From an uncultured Bacteroidota bacterium (GTDB taxonomy: Bacteria; Bacteroidota; Bacteroidia; 2-12-FULL-35-15): a DNA stretch of 7,372 nucleotides. The notes beneath the pieces are model-generated. The model was not told the origin of the DNA and made no database searches. It was given only the letters and a program-made list of their open reading frames with translations. The stretch is from positions 1-7,372 of the forward strand of contig CAILDT010000981.1 of assembly GCA_903833025.1 (NCBI GenBank), in the 5' to 3' direction. Position numbers and translations under genes: made by a program. Positions 1 through 5,358 of the stretch are shown here, in pieces; position 1 is the first letter of the stretch; every line of letters begins with the position of its first letter.

Positions 1-18
1 ATATATAAATATAAACTA

Positions 19-56
19 ATAAATTTAATGGATGTGCAGACATCTATTAAATTTAT
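19..56 (+). terminator. 3'-end hairpin of an upstream plus-strand gene
   Basis: Bases 19-35 pair with 40-56 to form a 17-bp stem with a 4-base loop (GCAG). The only imperfection is position 30 against 45, which is a G-U wobble in plus-strand RNA but a C-A mismatch in minus-strand RNA, so the structure favours plus-strand transcripts. Mimivirus mRNAs are known to be cleaved and polyadenylated at such palindromes. I infer that this marks the 3' end of a gene lying before the window. It is followed directly by the early promoter of the helicase gene. Confidence 0.75.
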
Positions 57-59
57 GAT

Positions 60-67
60 AAAATTGA
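60..67 (+). promoter_or_regulatory. Mimivirus-type early promoter octamer AAAATTGA
   Basis: A perfect AAAATTGA lies 54-61 bases before the ATG at 121, in an AT-rich leader. This octamer at this distance is the established early-gene promoter of mimivirus and its relatives. I noticed no other exact copy before a gene in this window, so the helicase is the one gene predicted to be expressed early by this criterion. Confidence 0.8.
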
Positions 68-120
68 AATAAAGATATCTCTCCCTATATCTATTATTAA
101 CCCTGTCAACCTTTAACAAA

Positions 121-2748
121 ATGGCTTCTCCTACAAATACAATTGATTACATCACGAAACAAACCAAATTGACCAAAGACGAATGGGACAGTATTGAAGT
201 GCCTCTTGCGCCAGCTGAAACGCAAATATTATCACTCATTCAAGCCGGATTTCATGACGTGAATATTACGCGCAATTCTACGCCGACATTATTACAGCAT
301 ATGAAAATTACTATAACACCGGCCATTGAAGAATATATTTATAAACTGCATTTCCAGCAGCCACTGGCCGATTTATTGAAGAAATATGGCTTGCCGTCTC
401 CGACAACAACTAGCGGTGCCGAGCAAAAACAAAAGGACACGATGAAGCCTTTAAAGAAAGCCGACTTGATTCGCCTAGAAAATACCCAAAAGCACATTGA
501 AGAGCATAAACAGACGCTCTTTGAGTTTATTCTTTTAGAACTCTTGGAAAAATGTCTTTTGAATAAAACAGAAATTACAAATAAAAAGAGTAAAAAGCAG
601 CAGCAGCAGCAGCAGCCCCAGCATAATTGGCTCTTCTATTACTATACGCTGCATAAATTACTCGGTTACAAGATCGACACGTGTAATACTATTCTGCGCC
701 AACAAGTCAATAATATATTAACCGCACTGGTTGTCGTCGATGCGGAGCTAATGAAAACAATGCTCGCCGCTGGGCAGCATCTCATTGAGAAGAATGAATA
801 TCTCTTGAAATACGCCGACGAGACGCTGTATGATCACCAGAAACAACTCTTCACGCTGTGTAAGCAGCCGAATCCGAAGCTGGTCTTATATATTGCGCCG
901 ACCGGTACGGGCAAAACGATGTCACCCCTCGGCTTATCGGAGAAATTCAAGGTCATCTTCGTCTGCGCCGCTCGCCATGTCGGCCTAGCCTTGGCAAAAG
1001 CAGCCATCTCGATGCGGAAGAAAATCGCCTTCGCCTTCGGCTGTAAAGATGCGGAAGATATTCGGCTCCACTATTATGCGGCGAAAGAATACACTATCAA
1101 TCAGAAAAGCGGCGGCATTGGCAAAGTCGATAACTCGCAGGGCGAAAAAGTCGAAATTGTCATTAGCGATGTGCAATCCTATTTGCCGGCGATGCTCTAT
1201 ATGCTCGCGTTTAACCCGAAAGAGAAAATCATCTTATACTGGGACGAACCGACCATCACAATGGATTATAACGAACATGAATTGCACGCCACGATCCAGC
1301 GCAATTGGCAAAACAATTTGATACCCAATGTGGTCTTGTCCTCGGCGACGCTGCCGCAGAAACACGAACTAAGCGACACAATTACGGATTTCTGTGCGCG
1401 CTTTGATAACGCGGACGTAAATGAAATTGTCAGCTATGACTGTAAGAAAACGATTCCGCTCATTAACCGTGAAGGGTTTGTGGAAATGCCGCACTATTTG
1501 TTCGCGGATTATGACAAAATTGGGGAAGTCGTTGAACACTGCTTACAATATAAGACCTTGTTGCGGTATATTGATTTACAAGAGGCGATTCAATTCATCT
1601 TGCTCGTAGAGAAAATGGAAAGTCAAGACGAAAACATCATACAGAGCGACCGCTACCGCTTATTTAACAATTTCAATGAATTGGAGAATCTCAATATGTA
1701 TAATATAAAAATGTTTTATTTGCAATTGCTGGGTAATTTGCAGCCAATCGCTTGGTTTAAATTGTATAAAACACTGCAAGACAGCCGACAGAAACGGTAT
1801 GAATCCAATGTGAATATTGTGACGACCGATGCGCATACGCTCACGGATGGTCCCACGATCTTCTTGGCCGAGGATGTGAATAAAATCGCGCAATTCTATA
1901 TCCAAAGCGCCGGCATTCCCGAGTATGTGACGAAAGATATTATGGAAAAAATCCAGTATAATCGCCAACTCAATGAGAAAATAAATGTCATGCAGAAAAA
2001 GTTTGAAGATGGTACGGCTATGCCCGATAAAGGCGGTGAGAAAGATTCAAAGGGTGGCGGTGGCGGTGGTGGCGGTGGTGGCGGTGGTGGCAGTGGTGGC
2101 AAGGGTAGCAAAGGCACACAAAGAGAAGACAGAATCACGCCGGAAATGAAACAATTAAAACAACAGATTGAAGAACTGCAATTGTGTATGAAAATGGTTG
2201 TCTTAAATCCGACATATGTACCGAACACGCGCGATCATTTATATAAATATGCGCCGAGTAAAATCGATCAAAAAAATGTTAACAATTCGCCTTTTACCTG
2301 TAATGTCTCTGAGCATATGGTGGAACAAATTATGCAAATCACTGATATCGCCGATTATTGGAAACTTTTACTAATGATGGGTATCGGCGTTTTCGCCGCC
2401 CATAAAAGTACTCGCTATGTAGAAGTAATGAAACAGTTGGCGCAAGACCATAAATTGTTTATGATTATCGCTTCGACTGATTATATTTATGGCACGAATT
2501 ATCAACTGTGTCACGGCTATATTGGTAAAGATTTAGGTAACATGAGCCAAGAAAAATGTGTACAAGCCATGGGCCGCGTTGGGCGGAATAAATTGCAGCA
2601 GGATTATAGTGTGCGCTTTCGCGATAATGAACTGCTGTATAAATTGTTCCAACATCAGGAGAATAAACCGGAAGTTATTAATATGGGGCGGCTCCTTGGT
2701 ATGGGGGATAACTCCCCGCCAGCTTCGCAAGCCACGCCCCCTCTTTAA
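121..2748 (+). CDS. Giant-virus SF2 (DEAD-like) helicase
   Basis: This 875-residue protein is a superfamily 2 helicase, predicted to couple ATP hydrolysis to nucleic-acid remodelling, probably in the viral factory. Walker A is APTGTGKT (259-266). A well-preserved block at 281-367 includes FVCAARHVG and FAFGC. Motif II is the DEAD variant DEPT (375-378), motif III is SSATLP (407-412), motif V is ASTDYIYGTN (784-793) and motif VI is QAMGRVGRN (815-823). Between the two RecA-like lobes is a long insert with a run of 13 glycines (645-657) followed by a charged, probably helical stretch. A run of six glutamines lies at 160-165. The N-terminal 250 residues match no domain I recognise. From memory, closely similar helicases of unknown role occur in several giant viruses. 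The start is the first ATG after an early promoter. The last residues (MGDNSPP...) are encoded by a GC-rich palindromic repeat and are probably dispensable. Confidence 0.9.
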   Translation: MASPTNTIDYITKQTKLTKDEWDSIEVPLAPAETQILSLIQAGFHDVNITRNSTPTLLQHMKITITPAIEEYIYKLHFQQPLADLLKKYGLPSPTTTSGAEQKQKDTMKPLKKADLIRLENTQKHIEEHKQTLFEFILLELLEKCLLNKTEITNKKSKKQQQQQQPQHNWLFYYYTLHKLLGYKIDTCNTILRQQVNNILTALVVVDAELMKTMLAAGQHLIEKNEYLLKYADETLYDHQKQLFTLCKQPNPKLVLYIAPTGTGKTMSPLGLSEKFKVIFVCAARHVGLALAKAAISMRKKIAFAFGCKDAEDIRLHYYAAKEYTINQKSGGIGKVDNSQGEKVEIVISDVQSYLPAMLYMLAFNPKEKIILYWDEPTITMDYNEHELHATIQRNWQNNLIPNVVLSSATLPQKHELSDTITDFCARFDNADVNEIVSYDCKKTIPLINREGFVEMPHYLFADYDKIGEVVEHCLQYKTLLRYIDLQEAIQFILLVEKMESQDENIIQSDRYRLFNNFNELENLNMYNIKMFYLQLLGNLQPIAWFKLYKTLQDSRQKRYESNVNIVTTDAHTLTDGPTIFLAEDVNKIAQFYIQSAGIPEYVTKDIMEKIQYNRQLNEKINVMQKKFEDGTAMPDKGGEKDSKGGGGGGGGGGGGGSGGKGSKGTQREDRITPEMKQLKQQIEELQLCMKMVVLNPTYVPNTRDHLYKYAPSKIDQKNVNNSPFTCNVSEHMVEQIMQITDIADYWKLLLMMGIGVFAAHKSTRYVEVMKQLAQDHKLFMIIASTDYIYGTNYQLCHGYIGKDLGNMSQEKCVQAMGRVGRNKLQQDYSVRFRDNELLYKLFQHQENKPEVINMGRLLGMGDNSPPASQATPPL
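2053..2100 (+). repeat. GGN-repeat encoding a polyglycine linker
   Basis: Sixteen consecutive codons, GGC/GGT apart from one AGT serine codon, encode 13 glycines followed by Ser-Gly-Gly. This is a microsatellite-like tract prone to length change. It falls between the helicase motif III region and motifs V-VI, so it most likely forms a flexible linker or surface loop. Confidence 0.85.
2701..2744 (+). repeat. GC-rich palindromic 3'-end element, copy A (helicase)
   Basis: The helicase reading frame ends inside a GC-rich element. GGGGA (2704-2708) pairs with TCCCC (2713-2717) around the loop TAAC. A second small hairpin, GCTT-CGC-AAGC (2722-2732), follows, then ACGCCCCCTCT. The first and last parts match the elements at the ends of the asparaginase and ATP-grasp genes, and the 16 bases between them (2718-2733) are extra in this copy. 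It encodes the last 15 or so residues of the helicase. A role in 3'-end formation is inferred. Confidence 0.65.
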
Positions 2749-2809
2749 ATGGAGGCTCTGCAAACAGTTTCGCAAGCCTCACCATCGTTTTAAATGGGGG
2801 CTCTGCAAA
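2720..2809 (+). repeat. Two imperfect 45-bp tandem repeats spanning the helicase stop codon
   Basis: Units 2720-2764 and 2765-2809 are each 45 bases and agree at 37 positions by direct comparison. Each contains CGCAAGCC, TTTAAATGG and GGCTCTGCAAACAG. Because 45 is 15 codons, the helicase frame stays in register. Unit 1 holds the real TAA stop followed at once by ATG, and unit 2 repeats the same TAA-ATG pattern. GAGGCT in unit 1 can pair with AGCCTC in unit 2, so the pair can also fold. No coding role is claimed for the second copy. Confidence 0.85.
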
Positions 2810-2873
2810 CAGCATTTTAGATTAACTAAAAATAATTTTGTTTGCGTGGTTTACTTGATATTTTTTTTCATCT

Positions 2874-2898
2874 TATAGTAGCATAAAAATATACTATA
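2874..2898 (+). other. AT-rich inverted repeat in the leader of the nuclease-fold gene
   Basis: TATAGTA (2874-2880) and TACTATA (2892-2898) form a perfect 7-bp stem with an 11-base loop, 20 bases before the ATG at 2918. An alternative outer pairing, CTTATA (2872-2877) with TATAAG (2908-2913), is also possible. The rest of the gap 2821-2917 is AT-rich with no AAAATTGA. The region must hold both the end of the helicase transcript and the promoter of the next gene, so this could be a 3' hairpin or part of a late-type AT-rich promoter. Confidence 0.4.
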
Positions 2899-2917
2899 TG
2901 ATTATATTATAAGAAAA

Positions 2918-4195
2918 ATGGATACATTATCGATGTATGATAGGGCTAGTAGTGCTCATGATGGTTATGAAAATGTAATATTAGAAGATGATATGCCAAT
3001 GCCGGATAAAATAACGGTTGCTAGTTATAATATGAGTTTTATGAGCGATAAAGGATTTAAGAGTAGTGATAGAAATTGGTCGAGTGAAGGTGCATTTTTG
3101 TCTAGATTGGACCCAGCCGGCTCACGTGATTATTGGTTAAATGCCTTAGAATTATTAAATGACTTTATGAAAAAGCATAATGATTGTATTATTGGATTGC
3201 AAGAACTTAATCAAACCGAACCAAATAGTAAACAAGGAAGTGATGCAATTAATACAATGTTACAACAGCATGACGGCTATATACAAGTAGGGAATTTTGT
3301 CGAAGCTAAAGATGATACGCCTGGATTAAGTATAATTTATAATGAAAAAATATTTGGCAAGGTTATTAAAAAGCAAATATATGATCTTGTGAAGGGTAAA
3401 GGGCGACCTAGATTATTTGTGTTAACAGAAAAAGGTTATTTATTTATTAATATACACGGAAATCAGGATGCAAAAAAGACAACTGAAAAGGATGTATTTA
3501 ATAGAGTAATTATTAGAGATAATGTTAACAATTTAAAAAGAGATTTAAATGATTTTTTAATAAATGAAGACATAACCAAAATAGAGGGAATATTTCTTAT
3601 GGGTGATTTTAATGATCGATATGACGCAATTAAAGATATTGAAATTTTACCTAATAGAACTTTAAAATATAAGGGGGATGCGCCTAAATCGTGTTGTTAT
3701 AATTGGGATAGCAGTTGTTCTTTAAAACGATATAATGAATTCGATTTAAAATATGGTTATTGTAATAAACCAGATAAGGATGTAATGTTTGATGAATCTC
3801 AAATTGACAAAGAAAACAACCCTATTAAAAAATCTATGAATGATAATGAAGGAGCAAAATTAAATTATAAGTATAGAGGAGATAAAGTGTTTGGCGAAAA
3901 TCCTTTCACCGAAATTAAAATTTTTGATAATACTAATACAAAAATTAGTGAAGAAAGCGACCATCAAATGGTATATGCTGTTTATAATACAAAAAAATTA
4001 AATGTAACCGTTAAAGATTTAATAAGTAAATTTAATAATCCAACAGGCGGCCGATCTAAAAAACACCCTCATAAAACACGAAAAGGCATGCAACAGAAAA
4101 AAACTCGGCGTATACAGAGAAAGAATAAAATAAATAGAAAAACAAACAAAGGAAACAAACAAAGGAAAAATAGAAAAACTAAACGTCGAATGTAA
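2918..4195 (+). CDS. Endonuclease/exonuclease/phosphatase-fold protein with basic tail
   Basis: This 425-residue protein belongs to the EEP superfamily of metal-dependent phosphoesterases, which includes DNase I-like nucleases, AP endonucleases and lipid or nucleotide phosphatases. The catalytic motifs appear in order: ASYNM (Asn38), IGLQELN (Glu96), INIHGNQ (His180), MGDFND (Asp230, Asn232) and SDH (Asp348, His349). The core therefore looks catalytically complete. PKSCC (Cys259-Cys260) begins a cysteine-bearing loop that I associate with giant-virus members of the family. There is no signal peptide or membrane segment. From about residue 373 the protein ends in a Gly-Gly-Arg then Lys/Arg-rich tail of about 50 residues, frequent in giant-virus proteins and possibly for DNA, RNA or virion binding. 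The gene is markedly AT-richer than its neighbours, with arginine often AGA. The substrate cannot be told from sequence; a nuclease is likely but a phosphatase is possible. Confidence 0.88.
   Translation: MDTLSMYDRASSAHDGYENVILEDDMPMPDKITVASYNMSFMSDKGFKSSDRNWSSEGAFLSRLDPAGSRDYWLNALELLNDFMKKHNDCIIGLQELNQTEPNSKQGSDAINTMLQQHDGYIQVGNFVEAKDDTPGLSIIYNEKIFGKVIKKQIYDLVKGKGRPRLFVLTEKGYLFINIHGNQDAKKTTEKDVFNRVIIRDNVNNLKRDLNDFLINEDITKIEGIFLMGDFNDRYDAIKDIEILPNRTLKYKGDAPKSCCYNWDSSCSLKRYNEFDLKYGYCNKPDKDVMFDESQIDKENNPIKKSMNDNEGAKLNYKYRGDKVFGENPFTEIKIFDNTNTKISEESDHQMVYAVYNTKKLNVTVKDLISKFNNPTGGRSKKHPHKTRKGMQQKKTRRIQRKNKINRKTNKGNKQRKNRKTKRRM
4141..4166 (+). repeat. 13-bp tandem direct repeat in the basic-tail coding region
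   Basis: AACAAACAAAGGA occurs twice back to back (4141-4153 and 4154-4166). Since 13 is not a multiple of three, the two copies are read in different frames, giving TNKGN and KQRK. Both frames still yield polar or basic residues, so slippage here would be tolerated by the tail's composition. Confidence 0.85.
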
Positions 4196-4227
4196 ATAAT
4201 ATATTCATAAAAATATTACGTATTATT
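4195..4227 (+). terminator. Weak AT-rich hairpin between nuclease-fold and asparaginase genes
   Basis: AATAATA (4195-4201) starts on the last base of the TAA stop and pairs with TATTATT (4221-4227), which abuts the ATG at 4228. An alternative stem is ATATT (4201-4205) with AATAT (4212-4216). The position fits a 3'-end palindrome, but in such AT-rich sequence a 7-bp match has limited weight. Confidence 0.4.
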
Positions 4228-5178
4228 ATGAACACTGTAAGAAATAAAAATGTTAAAAGAAATGTAAAGACAACAGTAAAAAAAGTAAAGAGAGAGAAAA
4301 TGACCGCCGGCGAGCCACTTGTCGAGTACGTGCGGAATAATATGGTCGAATCCTTACACTCGGGGCATTTACTCATATTAAATAAAAGCGGCCAAGTCCA
4401 TTTCAGTTTAGGTAAACCGCAAACCCTCATCTATCCGCGTTCAGCTATAAAAGCGATCCAAACCTCGGCGATGGTCCGGCTCGGTTTAAATTTACCGCCC
4501 GAATTAATCGCTCTAGTATGTTCGTCGCATATTGGCACGCCAATGCATCAAGCAAAAGTCAAAGAAATCTTAGCCACGGTTGGTTTAAATGAAGCCGCTT
4601 TGAAAAACACGCCTTTACCCACCGCTTTATCGGCGCCTTGTAGCGGAAAACATGCCGGCATGATCGTCACCGCGAAAATAAACGGCTGGAGTATAGCCAA
4701 TTATAAAAACCCGCGCCATCCCGTGCAAAAAGCCATCAAAAAAGAATTGGAAATCTTAAGCCAAGAGCGTATTATAAAAATCGCGGTTGATGGGTGCGGG
4801 GCGCCTTTGTTCGCTATTACGCTAAATGGGCTGGCCCGTGCCATCCATAATTTATTGGTTTCGCCCGATCCAGTGCACCAACGCGTCGTAAATGCGTGCA
4901 GGGATTATCCGGTCATGGTCTCGGGCGAAGGGACTTTGCCGACCGTAGCAATGCAAGAAGTGAAAGGTCTTTTTGTCAAAAGCGGGGCGGAAAGTGTTCT
5001 CGTGGCGGGACTCTCGAATGGGTATACGATTGCGTGGAAAGTGAGCGACGGGTCGGATCGCGGCGAGCAAGAATTATTAGCCGCGGCGCTGAAAAAGATT
5101 GGTCTAAAAGGAGCGCTCACCCCTTCATCTCGGCTAAGTGGCTGGGAGAAAAACACGCAAATACGCGCACTGAAATAG
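4228..5178 (+). CDS. Class 3 (Rhizobium etli-type) L-asparaginase
   Basis: Predicted to hydrolyse L-asparagine to aspartate and ammonia in the cytosol. It matches the bacterial 'asparaginase II' family typified by R. etli ReAV, not the E. coli AnsA/AnsB type. PRSAIK gives the Ser72/Lys75 pair; PCSGKHAGM gives Cys138 and Lys141, and DGCG gives Cys190, corresponding to the metal ligands Cys135, Lys138 and Cys189 of ReAV. CSSH (98-101) and VKSGAE (Lys251) fit the second Ser-Lys pair. All key residues are therefore present. At 316 residues it is shorter than ReAV (about 367), but the C-terminus looks complete. There is no signal peptide. The first 24 residues are Lys/Arg-rich, written in AT-rich codons with only AGA arginines, whereas the body uses mainly CGN arginines. 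Met25 (base 4300) aligns with the usual bacterial start, so the true start could be 4300. Horizontal transfer from bacteria is likely. The stop codon TAG is part of a GC-rich hairpin. Confidence 0.92.
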   Translation: MNTVRNKNVKRNVKTTVKKVKREKMTAGEPLVEYVRNNMVESLHSGHLLILNKSGQVHFSLGKPQTLIYPRSAIKAIQTSAMVRLGLNLPPELIALVCSSHIGTPMHQAKVKEILATVGLNEAALKNTPLPTALSAPCSGKHAGMIVTAKINGWSIANYKNPRHPVQKAIKKELEILSQERIIKIAVDGCGAPLFAITLNGLARAIHNLLVSPDPVHQRVVNACRDYPVMVSGEGTLPTVAMQEVKGLFVKSGAESVLVAGLSNGYTIAWKVSDGSDRGEQELLAAALKKIGLKGALTPSSRLSGWEKNTQIRALK

Positions 5179-5204
5179 GGGGATAACCCCCTACGACCCC
5201 CTCT
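5175..5204 (+). terminator. GC-rich palindromic 3'-end element, copy B (asparaginase)
   Basis: TAGGGGG (5176-5182) pairs perfectly with CCCCCTA (5187-5193) around the loop ATAA. The first three bases of the stem are the asparaginase stop codon. It is followed by ACGACCCCCTCT, as in the helicase and ATP-grasp copies. In the asparaginase frame the element would read Gly-Asp-Asn-Pro after the stop, the same frame as copy A. It probably forms the RNA 3'-end hairpin of the asparaginase transcript. Confidence 0.7.
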
Positions 5205-5227
5205 ACGGTTATTTATTTGGAAGAGGC

Positions 5228-5260
5228 TGGGTGTAGAACTTGCGCCGCGAATCTCACCCA
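5228..5260. other. Hairpin in the convergent intergenic region
   Basis: TGGGTG (5228-5233) and AGA (5235-5237) pair with TCT (5252-5254) and CACCCA (5255-5260), giving 9 bp with a single bulged T at 5234 and a 14-base loop. It lies midway in the 142-base gap between the convergent asparaginase and ATP-grasp genes, so it could serve either transcript. I see no gene in this gap. Confidence 0.45.
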
Positions 5261-5306
5261 AGCGGACGCAACAATAATTAACAAAGTTTTCCCCCATATG
5301 GAGGAG

Positions 5307-5358
5307 TGGGGGTGTAACCCCTAACCGAGACGGGGGCGTGGGGGTGTAACCCCCATAT
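5307..5358 (-). terminator. GC-rich palindromic 3'-end element, copy C, in two tandem units (ATP-grasp gene)
   Basis: Two units of TGGGGGTGTAACCCC lie 32 bases apart (5307-5321 and 5339-5353 on the plus strand). The inner unit forms a 7-bp stem, TGGGGGT/ACCCCCA, with loop GTA (5339-5355). Read on the minus strand it runs ATGGGGGTTACACCCCC then ACGCCCCCGTCT, matching copies A and B in the sense direction of its own gene. It encodes the final MGVTPPRPRLG of the ATP-grasp protein. The outer unit begins with the TAG stop, as in copy B. CCCCCA (5291-5296) can also pair with TGGGGG (5307-5312). Confidence 0.7.

Noticed and set aside
1896..2228. Minus-strand 110-residue frame with a long proline run
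   Set aside because: The proline run is the complement of the helicase polyglycine tract. The frame lies wholly inside the helicase gene and has no independent signals.
2558..2878. Plus-strand 106-residue frame overlapping the helicase 3' end
   Set aside because: Its repeated segment is only the frame-shifted reading of the 45-bp tandem repeat. There is no promoter, and the helicase frame carries motif VI here.
4905..5297. Minus-strand 130-residue frame across the asparaginase end and gap
   Set aside because: It runs antisense through conserved asparaginase motifs and through the GC-rich hairpins. It shows no protein-like motif.
5291..5358. Repeats at a 32-base spacing, considered as a CRISPR-like array
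   Set aside because: There are only two short copies, each is itself a palindrome, the spacer is not unique-looking, and there is no cas gene.
5176..5358. Convergent GC-rich region considered as an insertion sequence or MITE
   Set aside because: I see no transposase, no matching terminal inverted repeats at the ends and no clear target-site duplication. The parts are better explained as gene-end elements.
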